Shown: in pieces, positions 48,799 through 57,027 of the stretch
Position numbering within the stretch: the first letter of the stretch is position 1
Layout of the letters: each line of letters starts with the position of its first letter
From: Pseudomonas poae
GTDB lineage: Bacteria > Pseudomonadota > Gammaproteobacteria > Pseudomonadales > Pseudomonadaceae
NCBI GenBank assembly: GCA_028869255.1
Contig: CP110972.1
Coordinates: 2,113,001-2,177,000, forward strand
Reading direction: 5' to 3'
Length of the DNA stretch: 64,000 nucleotides
The notes under the pieces: model-generated
What the model saw: the letters and a program-made list of their open reading frames with translations, nothing else
Told to the model about the DNA's origin: nothing
Databases searched by the model: none
Made by a program: the position numbers and the translations under genes

Positions 48799-50301
48799 TC
48801 AGTTAATGCGTGGATGCTGCTGCACCAGATTCTGGCGCTTGGCTTCCAATGCGGCAATCTCGGCGTCGATGTCTTCGATTTTCTGCTCGATATTGTCGTG
48901 ATGTTCCTGCAGCAACTCCTTGGCTTCTTCCATATCGGAAGCGGCCGGCGCTGCGCCGCGCAGGGGTTTGTTGGCGGTTTCCTTCATGGTCAGGCCGGTG
49001 ATCAGGCCAATCACGGCAAACACCATCAGGTAATAGGCGGGCATGAACAGGTCGTTGGTGCTTTCCACCAGCCACGCCACGGCGGTCGGCGTGACACCGG
49101 CGACCAGTACCGAGATGTTGAAGGCACTGGCCAGCGCGCTGTAGCGCAGGTGGGTGGGGAACATCGCGGGCAGGGTCGAGGCCATCACGCCGATAAAGAA
49201 ATTCAGGATCACGGCGAGGATCAGCAGGCCGGCAAAGATCAGCCCGGTCTTGCCGCTGGTAATCAGCATAAAGGCCGGAATCGCCAGGAACAGCAGGCCG
49301 ATGCTGCCGGCGATAATGAAGGGCTTGCGGCCGATCTTGTCGCTGACAAAGCCGATAAATGGCTGCACAAACAGCATGCCGACCATGATTGCGATGATGA
49401 TCAGTACGCCGCTGTTTTCGGAGTAGTGCAGGTTATGCGACAGGTAGCTCGGCATATACGTGAGCAGCATGTAGTACGTCACGTTGGTGGCGGCGACGAT
49501 ACCGATGCAGGTCAGCAGGCTGCGCCAGTGCTTGGTGGCGATTTCCTTGAACGACACTTTGGGGCCGTGGGTCAGGCCCTCGCGGTCGCCTTGTTCGAGT
49601 TTGTCGACGTGCTGCTGGAACGCCGGGGTTTCTTCCAAGGCGTGGCGCAGGTACAGGCCGATCATGCCCAGGGGCAGGGCCAGGAAGAACGGCAGGCGCC
49701 AGCCCCAGGCTTCGAAGTCCGCTTCGCCGAGCACGCTGGAAATCAGCACCACCACGCCGGCACCGAGCACGAAACCGGCGATGGAGCCAAAGTCCAGCCA
49801 ACTGCCGAGGAAGCCGCGCTTGCGATCCGGCGCGTATTCAGCGACGAAAATCGAGGCGCCGGTGTACTCACCGCCCACCGAGAAACCCTGGGCCATCTTG
49901 CACAGCAGCAACAGGATCGGCGCCCAGATGCCGATGGAGGCATACCCGGGGATCAGGCCGATGGCGAAGGTGCTCAGGGACATGATCACGATGGTGGCGG
50001 CGAGGACTTTCTGTCGCCCGTATTTATCACCCAGCGCGCCAAAGAACAGGCCGCCCAGGGGGCGAATCAGGAAGGGCACGGAGAAGGTGGCCAGTGCGGC
50101 GATCATTTGGACGCTGGGCGAGGCGTCGGGGAAAAACACCTTGCCGAGCACATAGGCGACAAACCCGTAGACGCCGAAGTCGAACCATTCCATGGCGTTA
50201 CCCAGTGCGGCGGCGGTGATCGCCTTGCGCATCTTGGCATCGTCGACGATGGTGATGTCTTTCAAACCGATGGGTTTGACGCTTTTCTTACGTAATTTCA
50301 T
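48799..50301 (-). CDS. proP: Proline/betaine transporter ProP
   Basis: This 500-residue MFS osmoprotectant/H+ symporter is close to E. coli ProP over its whole length: KKSVKPIGLKDITIVDD at the start, AMEWFDFGVYGFVAYVLGKVFFP, FSVGGEYTGASIFVAEYAPDRKRGF and SLLTCIGIVAATNVTYYMLLTYMPSYLSHNLHYSE. The C-terminal coiled coil (about 450-497, EAKELLQEHHDNIEQKIEDIDAEIAAL), which tunes osmotic activation, is intact. It takes up proline, glycine betaine and related solutes. The ATG is taken at 50301. Confidence 0.96.
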   Translation of the reverse strand: MKLRKKSVKPIGLKDITIVDDAKMRKAITAAALGNAMEWFDFGVYGFVAYVLGKVFFPDASPSVQMIAALATFSVPFLIRPLGGLFFGALGDKYGRQKVLAATIVIMSLSTFAIGLIPGYASIGIWAPILLLLCKMAQGFSVGGEYTGASIFVAEYAPDRKRGFLGSWLDFGSIAGFVLGAGVVVLISSVLGEADFEAWGWRLPFFLALPLGMIGLYLRHALEETPAFQQHVDKLEQGDREGLTHGPKVSFKEIATKHWRSLLTCIGIVAATNVTYYMLLTYMPSYLSHNLHYSENSGVLIIIAIMVGMLFVQPFIGFVSDKIGRKPFIIAGSIGLLFLAIPAFMLITSGKTGLIFAGLLILAVILNFFIGVMASTLPAMFPTHLRYSALASAFNISVLVAGVTPTAVAWLVESTNDLFMPAYYLMVFAVIGLITGLTMKETANKPLRGAAPAASDMEEAKELLQEHHDNIEQKIEDIDAEIAALEAKRQNLVQQHPRIN

Positions 50302-50537
50302 GCGGGCCACTCTAAAACTGAACAGGGGAGGTGCCATCGTTGCAATGGCACCGCTCTGTCAGTTCAGATACAACTGCATACGAAATAATTCACCACTATT
50401 TGTGTTTTTTTGCAGCGGTAACGGATTTTTGTGTTTAGCGGGCTTTTGTGGTGGATGGGGCCTGATGGGTGGGCAGGCCACGTAAGTTCGATTGGCAAAA
50501 CAAATAACCCTGTGCACGGAAAAAAGGAGCCAATCAA

Positions 50538-51062
50538 ATGCCACACTCACGCCTGGTCTATCGCAAGCCACACTCGGCGGATGTGCAGCGATTGTTCGCG
50601 ATCTTCGGTGACCCGCAGACCAACCTCTTCAATCCCTCCGGCCCCATGCCTAACCTTGCCGCCGCCCAGCGCCTGCTCGACCACTGGCTGGAACAGTGGG
50701 CCACTCTGGGCTATGGCTGGTGGGCCATCGCTCATCGCAACGCACCGGAACACATCATCGGGTTTGGCGGCATCGCGCCGCTCAATTACCTCACGCAGCG
50801 GCGTATCAACCTGGGCTACCGTTTCGCCGTGCAAGCCTGGGGGCAGGGCTATGCCACCGAGGTGGCGCGTGATGCGCTGGTGCTAGCGTTTGAAAGCCTG
50901 GGGCTGCCCGAGGTGTTCGGTCTGGTGCGGCCGGACCACGCCGCGTCGATCCGGGTGCTGGAAAAGGTCGGCATGCAACCATTTGGCGTACTCGATGACG
51001 TGCCCGGCAAAGCGCCCAGCCTGGTGATGCGGGTTTGTCATCCTACAACTCGTCTCATCTGA
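50538..51062 (+). CDS. GNAT N-acetyltransferase (RimJ/RimL type)
   Basis: This 174-residue protein has the RimJ/RimL-like GNAT core: IGFGGIAPLN (about 74-83), NLGYRFAVQAWGQGYATEVARDALVLAFE (the acetyl-CoA loop Q-x2-G-x-A about 98-107) and HAASIRVLEKVGMQ. AAAAGGAGCC precedes the ATG. It probably acetylates an amino group on a protein or small molecule. It is divergent from proP across 236 bases that hold no further gene. Confidence 0.9.
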   Translation: MPHSRLVYRKPHSADVQRLFAIFGDPQTNLFNPSGPMPNLAAAQRLLDHWLEQWATLGYGWWAIAHRNAPEHIIGFGGIAPLNYLTQRRINLGYRFAVQAWGQGYATEVARDALVLAFESLGLPEVFGLVRPDHAASIRVLEKVGMQPFGVLDDVPGKAPSLVMRVCHPTTRLI

Positions 51063-51068
51063 CACTTT

Positions 51069-51082
51069 TCACACCGGTGTGA
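51069..51082 (+). promoter_or_regulatory. Perfect 14-base palindrome before the hexuronate-type MFS gene
   Basis: TCACACCGGTGTGA is a perfect palindrome 6 bases after the GNAT stop and about 125 bases before the MFS start. It may be an operator for the MFS gene; nothing else supports a function. Confidence 0.4.
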
Positions 51083-51145
51083 TACCCCACAAAAACCGCA
51101 ATCTTTCAGATTGACAGCGCAAAGGGAGCCCGATATAAAAGTCAC

Positions 51146-51160
51146 AGTTGTACGACGACA
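51146..51160 (+). promoter_or_regulatory. Operator-like site before the hexuronate-type MFS gene
   Basis: AGTTGTACGACGACA matches the complement of the palindrome at 39704-39718 in 13 of 15 positions. It lies about 47 bases before the start codon, next to repeated ACATATG sequences (51158-51176). Confidence 0.5.
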
Positions 51161-51206
51161 TATGACGTTACATATGTCCTACCTAACAAAAATAAAAAGT
51201 GATGCC

Positions 51207-52610
51207 ATGAACTTGAACGAGCCCATCAACGCCCACCGCGTTGGCCAGGCGGTAGGCAACTATCGCTGGACCATCTGCGCGATGCTGTTCTTCGCGACCA
51301 CCGTCAACTACCTCGACCGCCAGGTGCTCAGCCTGCTGGCGCCGCAGTTGTCGACGCAATTTGGCTGGAGCAACACCGACTACGCCAACATTGCCGCGGT
51401 GTTCCAGTTTGTTTATGCGATTTCCATGCTGTTTGCCGGGCGCTTTGTCGACAAGATCGGCACCAAGGCCGCCTACGTCGTTGCGATTGGCATCTGGTCC
51501 ACCGGCGCGATCATGCATGCGTTTGCGGTGCCGATGGGCGAGGGCATCGCGGCGGTCAGTGGGGCGATCGGGCTGGCAGTCATTCCGGTCTCGATTGCCG
51601 GCTTCATGCTGTCGCGCGCCGTGCTGGCGATTGGCGAGGCGGGTAACTTCCCGATTGCGATCAAGGCCACCGCCGAGTATTTCCCGAAGAAAGAACGCTC
51701 CCTGGCCACCGGTATTTTCAACTCCGGGGCCAACGTGGGCGCGATCCTGGCACCGATCTGCGTGCCGCTGATTGCCGGGATCTGGGGCTGGGAAGCGGCC
51801 TTTATGGTGATCGGCATGCTCGGCTTCGTGTGGGTGGCGATCTGGGCCGCTATCTATGAAAAGCCTGACCAGCAAAAGCGCCTGTCGGCCGAAGAGCTGG
51901 CCTATATCCGCAGCGACCAGACGGTGCAGCCGTTCACCCTGGCGCCTGCCGGCACGCCGGTGAAAAAAGTCTCGTGGTTCAAGCTGCTCACCTATCGTCA
52001 GACTTGGGCCTTTGCCTTCGGCAAGTTCATGACCGACGGCGTGTGGTGGTTCTTCCTGTTCTGGCTGCCCACCTACCTGTCGGCGCAATACGGCATGAAA
52101 GGCGCGGACATCGTGATGCCGCTGGCCGTGCTGTACAGCATGACCATGGTCGGCAGTATCGGCGGCGGCTGGTTCCCCAGCTACTTTATGGCCCGGGGTG
52201 ATGCACCCTACGACGGCCGCATGAAAGCCATGCTGCTGATCGCACTGTTCCCGCTGGTGGTATTGCTGGCGCAGCCGTTGGGCTATATCAGCTTCTGGGT
52301 GCCGGTGCTGCTGATTGGTGTGGGCGCTTCCGCGCACCAGGCGTGGTCGTGCAACATTTTCACCACCGTTTCCGACATGTTCCCGCAAAAAACCGTGGCT
52401 TCGGTGGTCGGTATCGGCGGCATGGCGGGTGGCCTGGGTGGCGTGGTGATGACCAAGATCGGCGGCTGGGTGTTCGACTACTACAAGTCGATCAACGATA
52501 TTCACACCGGCTACATGATCATGTTCGCGATCTGCGCCCTGGCCTACCTGGTGGCCTGGAGCGTGATGAAGACGCTGGTGCCGCGTCACAAGGAAATCAC
52601 TGATTTGTAA
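51207..52610 (+). CDS. MFS transporter, hexuronate/sugar-acid (ExuT-like, ACS family)
   Basis: The ATG at 51207 gives 467 residues with 12 membrane segments. Anion:cation symporter features include TTVNYLDRQVLSLLAPQL (about 31-48), FAGRFVDKIGTKAAY and AIGEAGNFPIAIKATAEYFPKKERSLATGIFNSG, a signature of ExuT and related hexuronate carriers. It probably imports galacturonate, glucuronate or a similar acid. The upstream operator-like site links it to the SMP-30 lactonase gene 11 kb away. A strong terminator follows. Confidence 0.9.
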   Translation: MNLNEPINAHRVGQAVGNYRWTICAMLFFATTVNYLDRQVLSLLAPQLSTQFGWSNTDYANIAAVFQFVYAISMLFAGRFVDKIGTKAAYVVAIGIWSTGAIMHAFAVPMGEGIAAVSGAIGLAVIPVSIAGFMLSRAVLAIGEAGNFPIAIKATAEYFPKKERSLATGIFNSGANVGAILAPICVPLIAGIWGWEAAFMVIGMLGFVWVAIWAAIYEKPDQQKRLSAEELAYIRSDQTVQPFTLAPAGTPVKKVSWFKLLTYRQTWAFAFGKFMTDGVWWFFLFWLPTYLSAQYGMKGADIVMPLAVLYSMTMVGSIGGGWFPSYFMARGDAPYDGRMKAMLLIALFPLVVLLAQPLGYISFWVPVLLIGVGASAHQAWSCNIFTTVSDMFPQKTVASVVGIGGMAGGLGGVVMTKIGGWVFDYYKSINDIHTGYMIMFAICALAYLVAWSVMKTLVPRHKEITDL

Positions 52611-52615
52611 GGCAC

Positions 52616-52650
52616 AACCTCCCGCGCCGGGCAGCGCGGGAGGGCTTTTT
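52616..52650 (+). terminator. Intrinsic terminator after the hexuronate-type MFS gene
   Basis: CCTCCCGCGC (52618-52627) pairs with GCGCGGGAGG (52634-52643), followed by GCTTTTT to 52650. Its T run overlaps the stop codon of the convergent MarR-GNAT gene. Confidence 0.93.
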
Positions 52651-53569
52651 AGAGTGTGCGGCTCCAGGTTTCGCTGATCAGTGATTTACCGAAGCTGACG
52701 GTGGGTTCTTCCTCCGTCAACTCGAACCCGGCTTTCTGATAGAGCTTGCGCGCATCGGTCAGGATGTTCACGGTCCACAGCAGCATGCTGCTGTAGCCGG
52801 CCTGCCGGGCAAACCGCAGGCATTCATCCACCAGGCGCTGGCCGATCCCCATGCCACGTGCGTTGGCGTCCACATAGAGCATGCGCAGCTTGGCGGTGCT
52901 GTCATCATGGCGCACCACAAATACCGAGCCCACCACTTCGCCGTCCTTCTCCGCGATCCAGCAGCGCTCGCACGCCGGGTCGAACTCGCGCAAATACTTG
53001 GCGACTATCTCTGCCACCAATGCTTCGAACTCCCAATTCCAACCATATTCACGGGCGTACAGCGCCGATTGCTGCTGCACCACCAGGCCCATATCGCCAG
53101 GTTGCGGGTCGCGCAGCAGGTAGCTCGGCGCGGTGCCTTGCAGCAGGGTCTGGATGCGTTTCATGGCGTCGGTCAGTTGGCGTTGCTGGGGTTCCGGCAG
53201 GCCGCCGAGCAGGGCGATGACTTCGTTCTGGGTTTGTTGCTCCAGTGGCGCCAACACGCTGCGGCCGAGGTCGCTGAGGTGTAACAGCACGGCACGCGCA
53301 TCGGTGACGGAGCGGACTTTCTGGATCAGGCGCTTTTTCTCGAGCCCGCTGGTCAGCCGGCTCAGGTAACCCGCGTCCAGGCTGAGCATCTGGCACAGGT
53401 CGGCACTGGTCAGGTCGCCACGCGAAGACAGTTCGTACATCACGCGGATTTCTGTCAGGGAAAAATCGCTTTGCAGCAGGTGTTCCTGCAACACGCCGAT
53501 CTGGTGGGTGTAAAAGCGATTGAAGCCGCGCACGATGCCGGCGCGTTCCACAAGCAGAGGGGTAGACAT
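52649..53569 (-). CDS. MarR-GNAT fusion: regulator plus acetyltransferase
   Basis: The start at 53569 gives 306 residues. Residues about 1-150 are a MarR winged helix (SLTEIRVMYELSSRGDLTSADLCQML, then a wing DARAVLLHLSDLG). Residues about 155-306 are a GNAT domain with ARGMGIGQRLVDECLRFARQ (acetyl-CoA loop) and LYQKAGFELTEEE. Such fusions may regulate and modify linked targets, but the substrate is unknown. Its own promoter region carries two copies of a palindrome (53587-53620), consistent with autoregulation. Confidence 0.92.
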   Translation of the reverse strand: MSTPLLVERAGIVRGFNRFYTHQIGVLQEHLLQSDFSLTEIRVMYELSSRGDLTSADLCQMLSLDAGYLSRLTSGLEKKRLIQKVRSVTDARAVLLHLSDLGRSVLAPLEQQTQNEVIALLGGLPEPQQRQLTDAMKRIQTLLQGTAPSYLLRDPQPGDMGLVVQQQSALYAREYGWNWEFEALVAEIVAKYLREFDPACERCWIAEKDGEVVGSVFVVRHDDSTAKLRMLYVDANARGMGIGQRLVDECLRFARQAGYSSMLLWTVNILTDARKLYQKAGFELTEEEPTVSFGKSLISETWSRTL

Positions 53570-53586
53570 GGCGGATGCTCGAATGG

Positions 53587-53620
53587 TTGCCTGAGGCAAT
53601 TATATTGTTGCCTCAGGCAA
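53587..53620 (-). promoter_or_regulatory. Doubled palindromic operator before the MarR-GNAT gene
   Basis: TTGCCTGAGGCAA (53587-53599) and TTGCCTCAGGCAA (53608-53620) are complements of each other and each is almost self-palindromic (arms TTGCCT and AGGCAA). Their centres are 21 bases apart, two helical turns. They begin 18 bases before the start codon. Confidence 0.8.
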
Positions 53621-53638
53621 GCATGTCAACCATTTTGC

Positions 53639-54931
53639 TTAACGGTTACGCGTCACTCGCCAGACGGTATTGGCCAAGTCATCGGCAATGATCAGCGCGC
53701 CTTTGGGGTCCACTGTCACGCCCACCGGGCGGCCCCGGGTCTTGCCGTCGTCACCGCGAAACCCGGTGGCGAAATCAATCGGCTCACCGGACGGCTTGCC
53801 ATTGCTGAACGGCACGAAGATCACCTTGTAGCCCACCGGGTTATCGCGGTTCCAGCTGCCGTGTTCGCCAACAAACACACCGTCGGCGAACGTGTCGCCC
53901 ATGGCCGGGATGGAAAAGTCCACGCCCAGCGCCGCCACGTGGGAACCCAGGCTGTAATCCGGCTTGATCGCGGAGGCGACTTTGGCCGGGTTCTGCGGTT
54001 GGGCGCGTGGGTCGACGTTCTGGCCCCAATAGCTGTAGGGCCAGCCGTAGAAGGCGCCTTCGCGTACAGAAGTCAGGTAGTCCGGCACCAGGTCGGGGCC
54101 CAGTTCGTCACGTTCGTTGACCACCGTCCACAGTTGCCCGGTATCGGGTTGGATGGTCAGTGCGGTGGGGTTGCGCAGGCCGGTGGCATAGGGTTTGTGC
54201 GCGCCGGTGGTCGCGTCGATCTGCCAGACCATCGCCCGGTCGATTTCCACTTCCATGCCGCGTTCTGTGACGTTGCTGTTGGAGCCGATGCCCACATACA
54301 GCTGACGGCCATCGGCGCTCACGGCGAGGGACTTGGTCCAGTGGTGGTTGATCTGTGCGGGCAGGTCGGTGACCTTGGTCGGCGGGCCGCCGGCTTTGGT
54401 CTGGCCGTCGGCGTAGTCGAAGCTCACCAGTGCGTCCTGGTTGGCCACGTACAGTTTGCCGTTGGCAAATGCCAGGCCGTAGGGCGCGTTGAGGTTGTCG
54501 GCAAAGATGGTTTTCAGCTCGTAGGTACCGTCACCGTCGGCATCGCGCAAAAGGGTCAGGCGGTTGCCGCCCTTGACCTTGGTGTTGCCCTCGGCCTTGA
54601 TCAGGCTGGCGATCACATCCTTGGGCTTGAGCTTGGCCGCGCTGCCGCCACGGCCTTCAGCGATCAGAATATCGCCGTTGGGCAGCACCAGCGTCTGGCG
54701 CGGGATGGCCAGGTCGGTGGCGATCGCGGTCACGCTGAAGCCTTCGGGGACCTTGGGTTTCTGCTCGCCCCAGGGCGCGGGTTCAGCGATCTTCATGCTC
54801 GGCAACAGGCTGCTTTGCTGTTCCGGCAGCTTGGGGTCGGGGCCACGGGCCTGGGTCTTGTCGCCTTCGGCGCCACAGGCGCTGAGTAACAGCGCTGCAC
54901 TTAATAGCGTCAGGGTATGAAGCTTGTTCAT
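53639..54931 (-). CDS. Lipoprotein L-sorbosone dehydrogenase-like (PQQ-type glucose dehydrogenase fold)
   Basis: The start at 54931 gives 430 residues. The N-terminus is a lipoprotein signal with LLSACGAEG (lipobox, Cys about 19), so the mature protein should be membrane-anchored in the periplasm. The rest is a soluble-glucose-dehydrogenase/sorbosone-dehydrogenase beta-propeller: VPEGFSVTAIATDLAIPRQTLVLPNGDILIAEG, ATGLRNPTALTIQPDTGQLWTVVNERDELGPDLVPD, GVFVGEHGSWNRDNPVGYKV. It probably needs PQQ. The start overlaps the DUF2231 stop by 4 bases. Confidence 0.9.
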   Translation of the reverse strand: MNKLHTLTLLSAALLLSACGAEGDKTQARGPDPKLPEQQSSLLPSMKIAEPAPWGEQKPKVPEGFSVTAIATDLAIPRQTLVLPNGDILIAEGRGGSAAKLKPKDVIASLIKAEGNTKVKGGNRLTLLRDADGDGTYELKTIFADNLNAPYGLAFANGKLYVANQDALVSFDYADGQTKAGGPPTKVTDLPAQINHHWTKSLAVSADGRQLYVGIGSNSNVTERGMEVEIDRAMVWQIDATTGAHKPYATGLRNPTALTIQPDTGQLWTVVNERDELGPDLVPDYLTSVREGAFYGWPYSYWGQNVDPRAQPQNPAKVASAIKPDYSLGSHVAALGVDFSIPAMGDTFADGVFVGEHGSWNRDNPVGYKVIFVPFSNGKPSGEPIDFATGFRGDDGKTRGRPVGVTVDPKGALIIADDLANTVWRVTRNR

Positions 54932-55341
54932 CGTGCACCTCCCGAGCGCAGGCCGGTCCAGGTGGCTGCCAGGGTCAGCAGTAAGACGATCACCGACAGC
55001 ACCAGGCCGGCGGGCATAGCGGCGTAGGCGTCCTTGGCATGCTGGAAGGCATTGACCAGCCCCAGGACCCAGGTGGCCAACAACAGCAGCACATACAGGG
55101 TCGGTTGCCCGGCCTTGCGCTCGGCGCGGAGCAGGTTGACCAGCGCAAACAGAAACGCGAACCCGGCGAACACCAGCGCGCCGGCGATCAGCCAGGACGC
55201 GAAGTTGGCCCACTGAATCTGGTAGGTCTGGGTGTAGGCAATGTCGCTGAGCACGGCGCCGAGAAACAGCGGCACAGTGCCGGCCAGCAGCGTCGCATGC
55301 AGCGGGCCCGGCGTGGATCGATAGGTGGGGAGGGTAGTCAT
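54928..55341 (-). CDS. DUF2231 membrane protein
   Basis: This 137-residue protein has four membrane segments (about 14-33, 44-67, 80-100 and 109-129). The pattern STPGPLHATLLAGTVPLFLGAVLSDIAY fits DUF2231, a family often paired with PQQ- or heme-linked dehydrogenases. It overlaps the sorbosone dehydrogenase start by 4 bases (ATGA), so it may be a membrane redox or anchoring partner. The 174-base gap to uvsE contains GTTGTACAAC (55359-55368) and a short GC hairpin. Confidence 0.88.
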   Translation of the reverse strand: MTTLPTYRSTPGPLHATLLAGTVPLFLGAVLSDIAYTQTYQIQWANFASWLIAGALVFAGFAFLFALVNLLRAERKAGQPTLYVLLLLATWVLGLVNAFQHAKDAYAAMPAGLVLSVIVLLLTLAATWTGLRSGGAR

Positions 55342-55515
55342 GGTCGTGGCGGCTCCTTGTTGTACAACGCCCCTGGGCGGGGCAGCGCATAGGAAGTGAA
55401 CGCACCACGCGTCAGAAAGTTCAGCATCAAATCGTGTCGAAATATTGTGAACCCACTGTGTGGGTCCCGGCCTAACGCCTTATCATCCCGCACTTTTCCA
55501 ACGCAAGGCGCTTCC

Positions 55516-56544
55516 ATGACTCACCCTCGCATCGGTTTCGCATGCCAGTACCAGCATCCTGACCGCCTGCTGTCAGCCAGCGCGTTGAAGCTGATCGAAG
55601 GCCCCTTCAACCCGCGCACCACCACGCTACGTTGGATGGAGAGTGTCACGCCGCAGGTGGCTCGCGATAAGTTGGTGGAAGTGGTCACCCACAACCTGGC
55701 CGCCCAATTGCGTTTGTTGGCCTTTGTCGCCGAACTGCCGCCGACCTTGCACATGCTGCGATTAAGCAGTGATCTTTTGCCTTTCTATAGCCACCCGAAA
55801 GTGGCCGCGGTGTACAAGGATCCGGCCATCGAACGTCAGTTGGCCGAGGGGTTTGCCGCTATCGGAGACCTGGCACGCGCTGCGGATATCCGCCTGTCGT
55901 TCCACCCCGGCCAGTACTGTGTGCTCGCTTCGGAGAACCCAGGCGTGGTGGAAAACAGCCTGGCCGAATTCGAATACCACGCCGACATGATCCGCATGAT
56001 GGGCTACGGCCGGCGCTTCCAGGACCTCAAATGCAACGTGCATATCGCCGGCCGCCTCGGCGTGGAAGGCACCCGTGCGGTGTGGCCTCGCCTGTCGGAA
56101 GTGGCGCGCAACTGCATCACCTTCGAGAACGACGAGAAGACCTACGGCCTGGACCACTGCCTGCAAGTGGCCGACCTGGCGCCGGTGGTGCTGGACATTC
56201 ACCATTGTTGGATCAACGAGGACCACTACATCGACCCCCATTCGGAACGGGTTGCGCGAGTGATTGAAAGCTGGCGCGGCGTACGGCCGACCATGCATTA
56301 CTCCCAACCCCAGGAGAGCTTGCAGGAACTGGGCTTCGACGCCGAGCACAAGCTGGAAATGGGCGCGCTGTTGCAAGTGGTCTCCAAGCGTGACCTTTAC
56401 GCCCACAGCTCACAGATGTGGAACCGCTGGACCAACGACTACGCGCTGCAATTTCTCGATCGCTTCGACATCATGCTGGAAGCCAAGGCCAAGAACGTGG
56501 CCGCGTTGGCGTTTTATGAGCATTTCAAGCGACGTTCACTCTAG
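55516..56544 (+). CDS. uvsE: UV damage endonuclease UvsE/UvdE
   Basis: This 342-residue protein is a TIM-barrel endonuclease of the UvdE family: RIGFACQYQ at the start, LRLLAFVAEL, LRLSSDLLPFYSHP (about 83-96), FHPGQYCVLAS, ECHAD-like EYHADMI, CITFENDEKTYGLDHCL and LDIHHCW; the Glu, His and Asp of these motifs build the trinuclear metal site. It nicks DNA 5' to UV photoproducts in a repair route separate from UvrABC. The ATG at 55516 follows AAGGCG. It leads a three-gene cassette with a kinase and a nucleotidyltransferase. Confidence 0.95.
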   Translation: MTHPRIGFACQYQHPDRLLSASALKLIEGPFNPRTTTLRWMESVTPQVARDKLVEVVTHNLAAQLRLLAFVAELPPTLHMLRLSSDLLPFYSHPKVAAVYKDPAIERQLAEGFAAIGDLARAADIRLSFHPGQYCVLASENPGVVENSLAEFEYHADMIRMMGYGRRFQDLKCNVHIAGRLGVEGTRAVWPRLSEVARNCITFENDEKTYGLDHCLQVADLAPVVLDIHHCWINEDHYIDPHSERVARVIESWRGVRPTMHYSQPQESLQELGFDAEHKLEMGALLQVVSKRDLYAHSSQMWNRWTNDYALQFLDRFDIMLEAKAKNVAALAFYEHFKRRSL

Positions 56545-56562
56545 AAGAAGGAGCCTTCACCG

Positions 56563-57027
56563 ATGCCGACCCTGCATCTGCTGTGCGGCAAGATCGCCTC
56601 GGGCAAATCCACGCTTGCCCAGCACCTGCGCACTGAACACGCTGCGACATTGTTAAGCGAAGACCATTGGCTGGCACACCTGTACCCCGGCGAAATCCTG
56701 TCGGTAACCGATTATCTGCGCTGCGCGCAACGCATCCGCGGGGTGGTGGGCCTGCTGCAATCAGGTACCACTGTGGTGCTGGATTTCCCGGCCAATACCC
56801 AGGCCAACCGCGAATGGCTAGTGGGGTTGGCCCACGCGGCAGGCGCGCCGCACCGCCTGCATTACCTGGAACTGGACGATGACACCTGCCGTGCCCGCCT
56901 GCATGTGCGCAATGCCGGGGGCGAGCATGACTTTGCCGCCACTGACGCCGAGTTTGATCTGATCACGCGCCACTTCTGCGCCCCGAGTGAGGAGGAGGGT
57001 TTGGTGATTGAGGTGCATCGCCCTTGA
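56563..57027 (+). CDS. Small P-loop kinase (zeta-toxin/AAA_33-like)
   Basis: This 154-residue protein has the Walker A motif GKIASGKS (9-16) and a nucleotide-kinase-like layout: SEDHWLAHLYPG (possible substrate loop), VVLDFPANTQANREWL (Walker B-like Asp) and YLELDDDTCRARLHVRN (lid Arg). Small soluble kinases of this kind phosphorylate nucleotides, sugars or RNA ends, and the substrate is not predictable. It lies 18 bases after uvsE and overlaps the next gene by 4 bases. Confidence 0.88.
   Translation: MPTLHLLCGKIASGKSTLAQHLRTEHAATLLSEDHWLAHLYPGEILSVTDYLRCAQRIRGVVGLLQSGTTVVLDFPANTQANREWLVGLAHAAGAPHRLHYLELDDDTCRARLHVRNAGGEHDFAATDAEFDLITRHFCAPSEEEGLVIEVHRP

Noticed and set aside
55359..55368. 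GTTGTACAAC as a third member of the SMP-30/hexuronate operator set
   Set aside because: It is even-centred and lacks the three-base ACG/CGT middle seen in the other two.
54932..55408. N-terminal extension of the sorbosone-dehydrogenase frame up to 55408
   Set aside because: It lies over the DUF2231 gene in another frame; the lipoprotein signal begins at 54931.
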